Below are positions 10,840 to 22,174 of a stretch of DNA of 64,000 nt, piece by piece. The stretch is taken from the NCBI RefSeq assembly GCF_905171765.1, contig NC_053392.1, positions 408,834,366 through 408,898,365 on the forward strand. Reading direction: 5' to 3'. Both the position numbers and the translations under genes were made by a program. The notes beneath the pieces are model-generated. The model was not told where the DNA came from and did no database searches. It was given only the letters and a program-made list of their open reading frames with translations. The DNA is from Bufo bufo. Its lineage: Eukaryota; Chordata; Amphibia; Anura; Bufonidae. Within the stretch, counting starts at the first letter, position 1. Each line of letters opens with the position of its first letter.

Positions 10840-12447
10840 CAGTTGCAAGAAAAAGTATGTGAACCCTTTGGAATGATATGGAATTCTGCACAAATTGGTC
10901 ATAAAATGTGATGTGATCTTCATCTAAGTCACAACAATAGACAATCACAGTCTGCTTAAACTAATAACACACAAAGAATTAAATGTTACCATGTTTTTAT
11001 TGAACACACCATGGAAACATTCACAGTGCAGGTGGAAAAAGTATGTGAACCCTTGGATTTAATAACTGGTTGAACCTCCTTTGGCAGCAATAACTTCAAC
11101 CAAACGTTTCCTGTAGTTGCACAACGGTCAGGAGTAATTCTTGACCATTCCTCTTTACAGAACTGCTTCAGTTCAGCAATATTCTTGGGATGTCTGGTGT
11201 GAATCGCTTTCTTGAGGCCATGCCACAGCATCTCAATCGGGTTGAGGTCAGGACTCTGACTGGGCCACTCCAGAAGGCGTATTTTCTTCTGTTTCAGCAA
11301 TTCTGTTGTTGATTTATTTCTATGCTTTGGGTCGTTGTCCTGTTGCAACACCCATCTTCTGTTGAGCATCAGCTGGTGGACAGATGGCCTTAAGTTCTCC
11401 TGCAAAATGTCTTGATAAACTTGGGAATTCATTTTTCCTTTGATGATAGCAATCCGTCCAGGCCCTGACGCAGCAAAGCAGCCCCAAACCATGATGCCCC
11501 CACCACCATACCTCACAGTTGGGATGAGGTTTTGATGTTGGTGTGCTGTACCTCTTTTTCTCCACACATAATGTTGTGTGCTTCTTCCAAAAAACTCAAC
11601 TTTGGTTTCATCTTTCCACAGAATATTTTGCCAGTACTGCTGTGGAACATCCAGGTGCTCTTGTGCAAAATGTAAACGTGCAGCAATGTTTTTTTTGGAC
11701 AGCAGTGGCTTCCTCTGTGGTATCCTCCCATGAAATCCATTCTTGTTTAGTGTTTTACGTATCGTAGATTCGCTAACAGGGATGTTAGCATATGCCAGAG
11801 ACTTTTGTAAGTCTTTAGCTGACACTCTAGGATTCTTCTTCACCTCATTGAGCAGTCTGCGCTGTGCTCTTGCAGTCATCTTTACAGGACGGCCACTCCT
11901 AGGGAGAGTAGCAGCAGTGCTAAACTTTCTCAATTTATAGACAATTTGTCTTACCGTGGACTGATGAAAAGCAAGGCTTTTGGAGATACTTTTATAACCT
12001 TTTCCAGCTTTATGCAAGTCAACAATTCTTAATCGTAGGTCTTCTGAGAGCTCTTTTGTGCAAGGCATCATTTGCATCAGGCAATATTTCTTGTGAAAAG
12101 CAAACCCAGAACTGGTGTGTGTTTTTTATAGGGCAGGGCAGCTGTAACCAACACCTCCAATCTCATCTCATTGATTGGACTCCAGTTGGCTGACACCTCA
12201 CTCCAATTAGCTCTTGGAGATGTCTTTAGTCTGGGGGTTCACATACTTTTTCCACCTGCACTGTGAATGTTTCCATGGTGTGTTCAATAAAAACATGGTA
12301 ACATTTAATTCTTTGTGTGTTATTAGTTTAAGAAGACTGTGATTGTCTATTGTTGTGACTTAGATGAAGATCAGATCACATTTTATGACCAAGTTGTGCA
12401 GAAATCCATATCATTCCAAAGGGTTCACATACTTTTTCTTGCAACTG
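10840..12447 (-). mobile_element. Tc1/mariner transposon with open transposase
   Basis: Inverted ends CAGTTGCAAGAAAAAGTATG at 10840 and 12447, flanked by TA on both sides (10838-10839, 12448-12449) as expected for Tc1/mariner. A second block of inverted sequence (GTGCAGGTGGAAAAAGTATG near 11025 and its complement near 12250) gives the inner direct/inverted repeat arrangement common in Tc1 elements. Length 1,608 bp, typical of full-length copies. Confidence 0.95.
10986..12077 (-). CDS. Tc1-type DD34E transposase, C-terminus frameshifted
   Basis: A 363-codon frame on the minus strand. In order: a paired-type helix-turn-helix region (about residues 8-120, with [20 protein letters not shown] and the GRP motif in SGRPVKM), then the DDE catalytic core with the first Asp in WKDETKVEF, the second in LQQDNDPKH, and the Glu in [11 protein letters not shown]. 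All three catalytic residues are present. After RITPDRCA the sequence departs from the usual Tc1 ending: the family-like tail (RKRLVEV...) reads in another frame, consistent with loss of one base near 11120. The open frame therefore runs on with an unrelated tail of about 45 residues. It would bind the terminal repeats and cut at TA sites in the nucleus. Whether it is active with this tail is unknown. Confidence 0.88.
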   Translation of the reverse strand: MQMMPCTKELSEDLRLRIVDLHKAGKGYKSISKSLAFHQSTVRQIVYKLRKFSTAATLPRSGRPVKMTARAQRRLLNEVKKNPRVSAKDLQKSLAYANIPVSESTIRKTLNKNGFHGRIPQRKPLLSKKNIAARLHFAQEHLDVPQQYWQNILWKDETKVEFFGRSTQHYVWRKRGTAHQHQNLIPTVRYGGGGIMVWGCFAASGPGRIAIIKGKMNSQVYQDILQENLRPSVHQLMLNRRWVLQQDNDPKHRNKSTTELLKQKKIRLLEWPSQSPDLNPIEMLWHGLKKAIHTRHPKNIAELKQFCKEEWSRITPDRCATTGNVWLKLLLPKEVQPVIKSKGSHTFSTCTVNVSMVCSIKTW

Positions 12448-12493
12448 TATATGGTCAGTGGGATACACACAGCATAAAATATATATTCTAAAT

Positions 12494-12501
<8 letters not shown>

Positions 12502-12534
<33 letters not shown>
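12502..12534. repeat. AT dinucleotide microsatellite
   Basis: About 16 uninterrupted AT units between the two Tc1 elements, in generally AT-rich DNA. Confidence 0.95.
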
Positions 12535-12537
<3 letters not shown>

Positions 12538-12635
12538 CACACTGTTATACATAGATTACATATTATATAAGTCATTGGTTAAGATATCTTGCAAATCTAA
12601 ATATACCACACAGAAATATATATAGAATATAATTA

Positions 12636-14229
12636 CAAACCGGATTCCAAAAAAGTTGGGACACTAAACAAATTGTGAATAAAAACTGAATGCAATGATG
12701 TGGAGATGGCAAATGTCAATATTTTATTTGTAATAGAACGTAGATGACAGATCAAACGTTTAATCCGCGTAAATGTATAATTTTAAAGGAAAAATAAGTT
12801 GATTCCAATTTTCACGGTGTCAACAAATCCCAAAAAAGTTGGAACAAGTAGCAATAAGAGGCTGGAAAAAGTTAATTTGAGCATAACGAAATGCTGGAAG
12901 ACCAATTAACACTAATTAGGTCAATTGGCAACATGATTGGGTATAAAAAGAGCTTCTCAGAGTGGCAGTGTCTCTCAGAAGCCAAGATGGGTAGAGGATC
13001 ACCAATTCCCACAATGTTGCTCAGAAAGATAGTGGAGCAATATCAGAAAGGTGTTACCCAGCGAAAAATTGCAAAGACTTTGCATCTATCATCATCAACT
13101 GTGCATAACATCATCCGAAGATTCAGAAAATCTGGAACAATCTCTGTGCGTAAGGGTCAAGGCCGTAAAACCATACTGGATGCCCGTGATCTCCGGGCCC
13201 TTAAACGACACTGCACCACAAACAGGAATGCTACTGTAAAGGAAATCACAGAATGGGCTTAGGAATACTTCCAGAAACCATTGTCAGTGAACACAATCCA
13301 CCGTGCCATCCGCCGTTGCCAGCTGAAACTCTACAGTGCAAAGAAGAAGCCATTTCTAAGCAAGATCCACAAGCTCAGGCGTTTTCACTGGGCCAGGAAT
13401 CATTTAAAATGGAGTGTGGCAAAATGGAAGACTGTTCTGTGGTCAGACGAGTCACGATTCGAAGTTCTTTTTGGAAATCTGGGACGCCATGTCATCCGGA
13501 CCAAAGAGGACAAGGACAACCCAAGTTGTTATCAACGCTCAGTTCAGAAGTCTGCATCTCTGATGGTATGGGGTTGCATGAGTTCGTGTGGCATGGGCAG
13601 CTTACATGTCTGGAAAGGCACCATCAATGCAGAAAAATATATTCAGGTTCTAGAACAACATATGCTCCCATCCAGACGTCATCTCTTTCAGAGAAGACCC
13701 TGCATTTTTCAACAAGATAATGCCAGACCACATTCTGCATCAATCACAACATCATGGCTGCGTAGGAGAAGGATCCGGGTACTGAAATGGCCAGTCTGCA
13801 GTCCAGATCTTTCACCTATAGAGAACATTTGGCACATCATAAAGAGGAAGGTGCAACAAAGAAGGCCCAAGATGATTGAACAGTTAGAGGCCTGTATTAG
13901 ACAAGAATGGGAGAGCATTCCTATTTCTAAACTTGAGAAACTGGTCTCCTCGGTCCCCAGACGTCTGTTGAGTGTTGTAAGAAGAAGGGGAGATGCCACA
14001 CAGTGGTGAAAATGGCCTTGTCCCAACTTTTTGGGGATTTGTTGACACCATGAAATTCTGATTCAACATATTTTTCCCTTAAAATGGTACATTTTCTCAG
14101 TTTAAACTTTTGTTCCGTGATTTATGTTCTATTCTGAATAAAATATTAGAAGTTGGCACCTCCACATCATTGCATTCAGTTTTTATTCACGATTTGTATA
14201 GTGTCCCAACTTTTTGGGAATCCGGTTTG
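12636..14229 (+). mobile_element. Tc1/mariner transposon, second family
   Basis: Ends CAAACCGGATTCCAAAAAAG and the inverted match CAAACCGGATTCCCAAAAAG, flanked by TA (12634-12635, 14230-14231). An internal inverted block (AATAAAAACTGAATGCAATGATGTGGAG) lies just inside each end. 1,594 bp, full-length. Its terminal sequences differ from the other two Tc1 elements in the window. Confidence 0.94.
12987..14009 (+). pseudogene. Tc1-type transposase with one in-frame stop
   Basis: The start at 12987 (MGRGSPIPTM) is chosen because it opens the helix-turn-helix domain (QRKIAKTLHLSSSTVHNIIR). A single TAG at 13260-13262 breaks an otherwise continuous frame of about 341 codons; the frame is unchanged on both sides. 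Downstream are WSDESRFEVLFG (first Asp), FQQDNARPH (second Asp) and SPDLSPIENIW (Glu), so the DD34E core is intact. The C-terminus (VVRRRGDATQW) looks natural, and only this one nonsense change separates the copy from a complete transposase. Confidence 0.9.
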
Positions 14230-14231
14230 TA

Positions 14232-14600
14232 TGAACACATGAATGGGACATTCACACACCCAATTCTTCCTATAAAGTAGACTTCCCTAATGACTTTGTA
14301 ATGAAGTAAAATAATACATTGCTATTCAAATGGTCCTCTCTCACAGACACATGTCTGTAGGACCCATCATAGCATTAACAGATATACCACATCTGCTCAT
14401 AATAATTTTAAGAGACAATACACTCTATGTCCCTACAAACATTTTACCCAAACTGAACTCAGCAGAACCTCATCTCGGCCTGTTTCAACCTATAGAAAAG
14501 ATTTTAGACTCTGGTTCAGTCTGTGATTACACTTAAAGGCAATGAGCATTGATATTTAGACTATAATATCTTCAGATAAGACTGTACACTTATGAAAATG
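14232..14600. other. Flanking DNA, nothing recognised
   Basis: AT-rich unique-looking sequence with no supported gene. Short open frames have no recognisable motif. Confidence 0.5.
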
Positions 14601-15418
14601 CATGACAAGGCCAGGTTTTGGGTTGGGGTTTAAAAGCCCAGCCAGCAGCTCAGCTGAGTGTGGAATGAACCTCCAGGTGATAGTGGACATCTGTGGTTTG
14701 GGAGCTGAGGAGTTCTGCAAGGCTGAGAGCTGCCAGCTGGAAGCCAGGCGCCCTAAAGCCTGCTGTGGACTGCCAGGTGACGTGTTTTTAAGTTTTGTGG
14801 ACTTTTGCTGTGTGGATTAACACGAGGATTCCTGCGGTGTGAATTAACACCAGGGCCCTGCCAAGTATTGTTTCTTTTCTGCCTTTTTTGTGTGACTAAA
14901 CACTGGCTTTTGCTTTTCAACCGTGGTTTTGCCTCTGTATTGCGTCCGCTTACCCCGCCTACCAGAGCAAATCCCTACACCACCCAGCAGTCCAGAAGCA
15001 TGGCCGTGCTTGTACACTACAGAAAAAAGTGCCAACCTACGTGAGCTCCCACGGTCCCAGCCACCAGAGAGGCCGGCATTTTTTCCTATAATGTGCAAGC
15101 TCGACCACCACTGCCGGATTAAATTGTGGTTGTAACCATGGAAAGGAGCAGTGTATAATGTGATGGAAAAATAAATCCAGCCAGCAAAGGAAGCAATATG
15201 GACAATCAATACATTAGTAAGTGCCACGTATTAACTTTCTCTACATGAGAAAATGGATGCGGACAGCACACACAACATTCGTTGCCCCATAGAAATAAAT
15301 GGGTCTGTATTTGATCTATAAAAAATTCAAAACAAAAATACATTAGTCTGCATGAGGCCTAAGTGTGTATACATATGTACACAGCTCTGTAGTCCCTGAT
15401 AGTTCAATGGGGGCAGTC
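14601..15418. other. Non-coding region, possible LTR fragment and dispersed repeats
   Basis: 14601-14990 has the look of retroelement LTR or leader sequence: T-rich runs, repeated TTAACACSAGG-like motifs (near 14817 and 14845) and a GTGTGACTAAACACTGGC tract. I find no matching second copy or clear ends. 15180-15240 shares CATTAGTAAGTG and TTAACTTTCTCTACATGA with the complement of 16205-16260, so both are parts of one dispersed repeat. No coding function is supported. Confidence 0.3.
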
Positions 15419-15421
15419 TTA

Positions 15422-16188
15422 GGGCTCTTTCACACCTGCGTTATTGTCTTCCGGCATAGAGTTCCGTCGTCGGGGCTCTATGCCGGAAGAATCCTGATCA
15501 GTTTTATCCTAATGCATTCTGAATGGAGAGAAATCCGTTCAGGATGCATCAGGATGTCTTCAGTTCCGGAACGGAACGTTTTTTGGCCGGAGAAAATACC
15601 GCAGCATGCTGCGCTTTTTGCTCCGGCCAAAAATCCGGAACACTTGCCGCAAGGCCGGATCCGGAATTAATGCCCATTGGAAGGCATTGATCCGGATCCG
15701 GCCTTAAGCTAAACGTCGTTTCGGCGCATTGCCGGAGCCGACATTTAGCTTTTTCTGAATGGTTACCATGGCTGCCGGGACGCTAAAGTCCTGGCAGCCA
15801 TGGTAAGTGTAGTGGGGAGCGGGGGAGCAGTATACTTACCGTCCGTGCGGCTCCCCGGGCGCTCCAGAGTGACGTCAGGGCGCCCCAAGCGCATGGATCA
15901 CGTGATCGCATGGATCACGTCATCCATGCGCATGGGGCGCTCTGACGTCATTCTGGAGCGCCCGGGGAGCCGCACGGACTGTAAGTATACCGCTCCCCCG
16001 CTCCCCGCTCCTACTATGGCAACCAGGACTTTAATAGCGTCCTGGGTGCCATAGTAACACTGAAAGCATTTGGAAGACGGTTCCGTCTTCAAATGCTTTC
16101 AGTACACTTGCGTTTTTCCGGATCCGGCGGGCACCTCCGGCAACGGAAGTGCATGCCGGATCCCAACAACGCAAGTGTGAAAGAGGCC
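15422..16188. mobile_element. Harbinger-like MITE with 3-bp TTA duplication
   Basis: Inverted ends GGGCTCTTTCACACCTGCGTT and, on the other strand, GGCCTCTTTCACACTTGCGTT, flanked by TTA at 15419-15421 and 16189-16191. A 3-bp TTA/TAA duplication is typical of PIF/Harbinger. The interior is GC-rich with a strong palindrome (about 15840-15985, GTGCGGCTCCCCGGGCGCTC and its complement). Fragments with related ends (GGCTACTTTCACACT) occur after TAA at 28312 and 59582. Confidence 0.75.
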
Positions 16189-16191
16189 TTA

Positions 16192-16463
16192 AAGGGTTGT
16201 CTCACTTCAGCAAGTGGCATTTATCATGTAGAGAAAGTTAATACAAGCCACTTACTAATGTATTGTTATTACTCGTATTGCCAGGGAAACTTTCTCTGCA
16301 TAATAAATGCTATTTGCTGAAGTTCACTGCCTGTGTGGATACTAAAACCAAAAACAAAAAAAATCTTTATTCATGATATATGTTAAAATCTTCACATGGG
16401 CAATGGTACCCTTAGTATCCCAGGCTCTAGTCACTGGAATGCTGGAACCCTTTATATTATGTG
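16192..16463. other. Short flank with a dispersed repeat
   Basis: Begins with AAGGGTTGTCTCACTTCAGC and contains inverted halves (TTCAGCAAGTGGCATTTATC near 16206, ATAAATGCTATTTGCTGAAG near 16303). This is a small foldback repeat related to 15180-15240. No gene. The last 8 bases (ATTATGTG) are the target duplication of hAT copy 2. Confidence 0.45.
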
Positions 16464-17549
16464 TAGAGATGTCCCGAATAGTTTGCCGGCGAATAGTTCC
16501 CGGCGAACATAGCTTGTTCGCGTTCGCCGCGGCGGGCGAACATATGCAATGTTCGGTCCGCCCCCTATTCATCATCATTGAGTAAACTTTGACCCTGTAC
16601 CTCACAGTCAGCAGACACATTCCAGCCAATCAGCAGCAGACCCTCCCTCCCAGACCCTCCCACCTCCTGGACAGCATCCATTTTAGATTCATTCGGAAGC
16701 TGCATTCTTAGTGAGAGGAGGGACAGTGTAGCTGCTGCTGATTTAATAGGGAAATCGATAGCTAGGCCAGTGTATTCAGTGTCCACTACAGTCCTGAAGG
16801 ACTCATCTGATCTCTGCTGTAAGGACAGCACCCCAAAAAGCCCTTTTTAGGGCTAGAACATCAGTCTGCTTTTTTAGTTTTTATTTTCCCTGTGTAATCT
16901 AATTGCAGTTGCCTGCCTGCCAGCTTGTGTGTCAGGCTCACAGCGTATACCGTGCCCACTTGCCCAGTGCCACCACTCATATCTGGTGTTACAATAGCTT
17001 GCGTTTAAAAATAAAAAATACTTTTTGGACTGTAATATAATAGCAGTCATTTTCCTTCACACGTGTGCGTTTCAGGGCTGGGACAAGGTCCACCACCAAC
17101 AGAGGCTGAGCTGCCCAAGTGCGCCCCCCCCCCATCTACCCCACCAGACATTTAGATGTTATTTATTCCTGCAGCTCTAATGCTCTGATGATCACTGATC
17201 AGTAGATGACTCAAGCAAGCCCCCCCCCCCCACGCCATTTAGATATGTATGTTTGTTGATTAATCATCTCCCACCCCAACCCACCCCAAGACGCACCTAG
17301 GTTTTAGAGGAGGATAATAGGAAACAATATTTTTCATTCCACCTCAGGTCAGACCAGCCATCAGACCCCCAATGTTAATTAGACCTCAGCTCACAGGCAC
17401 AGCCCCAATGCCTCAAATCAGACTCCCATGTCAGCCATCAGCCCTCCATGTCATATTTCTCCCCGTCCATGAAACAGACAGACTACAGACATTGTCTCCG
17501 GCCCATCATGTAACCTCATCCTCACCCATGTCACATTTCTCCCCCTCCA

Positions 17550-18232
17550 TTTGATTGCTCTAACACCTAAAGAAAAAGTAATAATTTAAAAAAACTGATG
17601 TTTCTCCAGATGATCTTATGCTAAAAGTCATGGTAATAGAGTCTCAAAGGTCTATAGAAGCAGGTACACTATTTTTACAAACCTTTGAGACTCTATTAAC
17701 ACTACTATCAACATCAGGTCATTTAGAGAAACAGCAGTTTTTTTTTTTTTATGTTTTTCCTTTAGGTGTTAAAACATAACTTTCATTTGATTGCTATAAC
17801 ACCTAAAGGAAAAATCATTTTAAAAACCTGCTGTGTCTCTAGATGACCTGATGTTGATAGTAGTGTTAATAGAGCCTCAAAGGTCTGTAAAAATAGTGTA
17901 CCTGCTTCTATAGACCTTTCAGACTCTTACCACTGCTATCGACATAAGGTCATCTTGAGAAACAGCAGGTTTTTAATTTGTTTTCCTTTAGGTGTTCAAG
18001 CAATCAAATAATGTTTTAACACCTAAAGGAAAAAAAATATTTTAAAAACTTGCTCTTTCTCTAGGTGACCTTATGTTTATAGTAGTGTTAATAGAGTCTC
18101 AAGGGTCTATATAAGCAGTTACCCTATTTTTACAGACCTTTGAGACTCTATTAACACTACTATCAACATAAGGTCATCTAGAGAAACAGCAGGCTTTAAA
18201 AAAATCCCTTTAGGTGTTGGAGTGCAATCAAA
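17550..18232. repeat. Three consecutive long hairpins built from alternating inverted units
   Basis: An approximately 115-bp unit occurs six times in alternating orientation. It is bounded by TAACACCTAAAGGAAAAA and TTTCCTTTAGGTGTT, with AATAGAGTCTCAAAGGTCTA at the hairpin tips and CTAGATGACCTGATGTTGAT in the arms. The tips fall near 17665, 17895 and 18120. The whole lies in an insertion within hAT copy 2 that is bounded roughly by CAGGGCTGGGAC (about 17072) and the inverted CAGGGTCGGGCC (about 18783). These ends resemble hAT termini, but I could not find a matching 8-bp duplication. Confidence 0.8.
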
Positions 18233-19015
18233 TGAATGTTATGTGTTAAGATTAGGGTCAGAGGCAGACAAGCAGGGTTTTGTTTAGCCTCTTGGGTATT
18301 AGTTTTTACAGTCATAAAGCTCCACATTGAGCTTCCAGCAGCAGACAGATGCCAGGGCACTTCTGTGGTCACCTCACCTGGGCACATGGTCTTTGCTCAG
18401 CAGAGTCCTGCCATACATGCTGGGTAGATGCTAGAATGGATTTGTTAGAAGGAGGTCTGTGACGTCACTGGTCACATGCTCCTTCATGGTCACATGATCT
18501 ACTGTGAGAACGCCTGCCTCCTGCTGTGTTCAGCTCCAGAGAGAAGGGGGTGTGAAAGGATGGACCAATGGCAGGGCAGCTAGCTGATACTGGCCAATCA
18601 GCAGCCTCCTGCTCCTATCTGTGGCTTAACACAAGCGCAGCTTAGAGTGAACACTGGCTGGGGAGGGGGCCCGGCAGCGCTGCTGGCAAGTAAGTGATTA
18701 AAAAAAAGTTTGTTTTTCCGCCCACCCCAAGCTGCGCCCTGAGGCTGGAGCCTCCCCAGCCTCTGTGTCGGCCCGACCCTGCTGCCAGGGCACAGTGTCA
18801 CACCAGTGCAACTCATATCTGGTGTAACAGTAGTGCACATAACAAAAAAATAATAATTTTGACTGTAATAGATTGAATAGCAGTTAGTTGTCTGCAAGCG
18901 TGTGTGTCAGGCATACAGCCTCTACTCTGCCAACTTCTGCCACTGCACAGTGCCACTCATATCTGGTGTCACAGTAGCTTGCACACATAGTACAACTTAA
19001 CTAATCTAAAAAAAA

Positions 19016-20437
19016 ATGACAGGCAGAGGCAGGCCACCCCGCAGAGGCCGTCGTGGTCGTGGTGCTGTGATTCCCTTTGGCCCTAGAATAAAATGCCAAG
19101 TGTTCAGAGGCCACGTACCCTGAACTCGAAAAGTTCTGAGGACATAGTTGACTGGCTAACACAGGACACCTAATCTTCTACAGCTTCCGCTCGGAACCTT
19201 GACGCACCATCCTCCTCCAGCTCAGCTTCGGGCACCTCTCAAGTTACCACTCGCCCGCCTGCCGCCACCACCAACACTAGCACCACAGCCGCTTCACTTG
19301 ATCTGTCAGAGGAGTTATTTACACATCAGTTGGAAGAAATGAGTGATGCGCAACCATTATTGCCAGAGGATGTAGATAACAGGGATATGTCTCAGTCAGG
19401 CAGCATTACACACATGGACGTACGGTGTGATGATGATGATGATGTTGTACCCGCTGCTGCTTCCTTTGCTGAGTTGTCAAATACAAGTGAAGCAGTTGAT
19501 GATGACGATGTGTCTGTGGATGTCACGTGGGTGCCCGCTCGAAGAGAAGAAGAACAGGGGGAAAGTTCAGATGGGGAGACAGAGAGGAGGAGGAGACGAG
19601 TTGGAAGCAGGGGGAGGTCGTCGCAAGGAGCTAGTGGCACAGTCAGACAGCATGCATCGGCACCCGGGGTCAGCCAGACAGCACGCCAATCAACGCATGC
19701 TGTTGCCACCACCAGAATGCCGTCATTGCAGAGCTCAGCAGTTTTTTTGTGTGTCTGCCTCTGACAACAGCGATGCCATTTGCAACCTGTGCCAAAAGAA
19801 ACTGAGTCGTGGGAAGTCCAACACCCACCTAGGTACAACTGCTTTGCGAAGGCACATGATCGCACATCACAAATGCGTATGGGATCAACACATGAGTACA
19901 AGCAGCACACAAACTCAAAGACGCCATCCTCCTCCTGGTCCAGCATCTTCAGCCACATCAACCAATGCTGTCCTCCTTGCCCCCTCTCAACCATCCGCCA
20001 CTCCGTCTCTCGCCTTGAGCAGTTCCTGCTTATCTGCCCACAGTCAGGTGTCTGTCAAGGACATGTTTGAGCGTAAGAAGCCAATGTCACAAAGTCACCC
20101 CCTTGCCCGGCGTCTGACAGCTGGCTTGTCTGAACTCTTAGCCCGTCAGCTTTTACCATACAAGCTGGTGGAGTCTGAGGCTTTCCAAAAATTTGTAGCT
20201 ATTGGGACACCGCAGTGGAAAATACCCGGCCGAAATTTCTTTGCACAAAAAGCAATCCCCAACCTGTACTCGATTGTGCAAAAGGAAGTAATAGCATGTC
20301 TGGCACACAGTGTTGGGGCAAGGGTCCATCTGGCCACTGATACCTGGTCTGCAAAGCACGGTCAGGGCAGGTATCACAATGATGCGACCACCTCTATGAG
20401 TGTGTTGGCAATGGCAATGTTGGCACACCCCAGATGA
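19016..20437 (+). pseudogene. hAT transposase N-terminal half, copy 2
   Basis: The ATG at 19016 opens MTGRGRPP as in copy 3, but the frame is lost within about 35 codons and shifts again near 19745 (T-run). Recognisable parts are the acidic Asp/Glu-rich region (about 19330-19640), the BED zinc finger (CNLCQKKLSRG then HMIAHH, about 19780-19870), and the segment reaching the first catalytic Asp (LATDTWSAKHGQGRY, about 20330-20372). From there the sequence jumps into 3' non-coding DNA, removing the rest of the RNase-H-like core and the hATC domain. Such a remnant could at most encode a DNA-binding fragment, and the frameshifts argue against even that. Confidence 0.88.
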
Positions 20438-20759
20438 TAAGGTCGTTGCTTCATTGTGAACAGACCAAAAGCGATCGGCTGGATCATTTTGCGTAGAAAA
20501 AACATTAAATTTCTTTGTGATCATCTAAGGTGATCATTAAAGCCTACTAGGCCAACAATGGGCCCACACTGCAGAATCATTGTTTTCTGGGTCACTTAAC
20601 TGTCACTGAACTACCTCAGCACCACCATAGGCTTTGTAAAACCCCCATCGCCTGCAATCTCCCAAACGTGCACACGAGCACAGTCATAACTACACCAAGA
20701 TTGACGCATAGAGGTATAAAATTTATGCTATGAGTGTGTCAACTATTGACAACTCTTTG

Positions 20760-21012
20760 CGGTTGTCTAAAATCTATTCCATACACGTCCCCTGATAGGA
20801 GACGTGACAGGGATTAAACTGATAAGAATAGAACTACTTAACACACCACTCCTATCTGGTGGCACATTAGATTGCACGCGCAGTGCCCCAAATTTGAAGT
20901 AGGAGGACCGACCAAGCATCTTTTTCCATCTCCCCGTTCCTAAAATCGATGCCATATACACATCCCCTGATAGGGGACGTAACAGGGATTAAACTGATAG
21001 GAATAGTACTAC
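20760..21012. repeat. 3' non-coding tandem repeat remnant in hAT copy 2
   Basis: About one and a half units, in opposite strand sense, of the same roughly 172-bp repeat found at 1344-1940 (GGGATTAAACTGATA, CCCAAATTTGAAGTAGGAGG, ACACACCACTCCTATCTGG). Only the copy number differs from copy 1. Confidence 0.8.
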
Positions 21013-21483
21013 TTAAAGGGAACCTGTCACCAGTTTTATGGTGTCCTAACTAAGGGCAACATAAATAAGTGACTGATTCTCTTAGCACAATGCTGGGTCA
21101 CTTTCTTTAATTGACCCAGTCAATCTGACAACATCTTGTATTGAAAAGCTCCAGCTGATAATGATGAGTCATGAATATTTATGAGCTCCTGCCTCTCCCC
21201 GCCCACCTGCTGCTGAATAACAGTTTGTTTCCATAGGAATCAGCAGCAGGTGGGCAGGGGAGTGGCTATAGCTCTGAATTAAATATACGCTGGACTCAAT
21301 GACATCACGCTGGACTCCAATCAGCTCATTAGCATGCGGCATGCGGCATCTTTATGTGTATATTATGAGGTAACCATCTGTCACACCAGTAAGTGAATAC
21401 ATCTAAGGCACTTTTTAGTAGTTAATGATTGTATATAATTAGTTAGATTATAATCAAATATCCACATGACAGGTTCCCTTTAA
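21013..21483. mobile_element. TTAA-flanked (piggyBac-type) MITE
   Basis: TTAA at 21013-21016 and 21480-21483, with inverted ends AGGGAACCTGTCACC and the complement GGTGACAGGTTCCCT (one base off: ATGACAGG). The empty site ACTTAACACACC is visible in the neighbouring repeat unit near 20826. 471 bp, no coding capacity. Confidence 0.9.
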
Positions 21484-21504
21484 CACACCTTATAATAACG
21501 CAGA

Positions 21505-21755
21505 GAGAGGCAACGCAGAGAGAGGAGTCTGAAGAAGAGGAGTCAGAGGAGGAAGGTGGCTTTGAGGAGGTGGAAGACCAACCACAGCAGGCGTCCCACG
21601 GGGCTTGTTGTCACCTTTCGGGGACCCTTGGTGTAGTATGTGGCTGGGTGGAGGAAGAGACCTTCAATGACATCAGTGAGGACAAGGAACGGGACATGGC
21701 TAGCTTGGTATCCAACCTTGTGCAAATGGGGAGTTTGCGGTTGGGCAAATAGACT
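21505..21755 (+). pseudogene. Second copy of a transposase coding segment in the 3' region of copy 2
   Basis: The sequence matches, in the same orientation, the acidic stretch of the transposase coding region of copy 3 (about 32708-32925): EEEESEEEGG, EDQPQQASHG, HLSGTLGVV, then SNLVQMGS. In copy 2 the genuine coding position of this segment was deleted, so this is a duplicated piece carried in the 3' non-coding region. Copy 3 has both the coding segment and this extra piece (35075-35215). Confidence 0.75.
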
Positions 21756-22174
21756 GTTTGCGGTTGTTTGCGGTGCGTTAAACGGGGAGTTTGGTCTGTC
21801 ACTGTGAAGCGGGCGTAACCCTTACACTACCTGATCGATACAACATCATACCTGATGTTTTAAAGCACGTTATTCCAAACAATTTAGAAATGTTAGGTGA
21901 TTTATTCCCTTTATGGATTAAAACCAGACTCTGCGTCAACTATGTAATTTTCCATGGGAGTTTTGCCATGGACCCCCCTCCGGCATGCCACAATCCAGGT
22001 GTTAGTCCCCTAGAAAAAACTTTTCCATCACTATTGTGGCCAGAAAGAGTCCCTGTGGGCTTTAAAATTCGCCTGCCTATTGAAGTCTATGGCGGATCGC
22101 CCATTCGCGAACATTTGTGAAAATTTGCGTTCGCGAACAGAAAATTTGATGTTCGCGACATCACTAATTATGTG

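Larger units (their letters stand above)
16464..22166 (+). mobile_element. hAT DNA transposon copy 2, internally deleted
   Basis: Starts TAGAGATGTCCCGAATAG and ends in the inverted TAGTGATGTCGCGAAC, with the perfect 8-bp duplication ATTATGTG at 16456-16463 and 22167-22174. It has the same family organisation as copies 1 and 3, in plus orientation. The transposase is cut off after the first catalytic Asp and fused directly to the 3' non-coding region. It contains a hairpin-rich insertion (about 17080-18790) and a TTAA MITE (21013-21483). Confidence 0.94.

Noticed and set aside
12502..12534. AT run as a possible promoter or origin
   Set aside because: A plain dinucleotide microsatellite between two transposons, with nothing to indicate function.
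17072..18783. Calling the hairpin-rich insertion in hAT copy 2 a hAT element
   Set aside because: The ends resemble hAT termini, but no matching 8-bp duplication could be found on the two sides.
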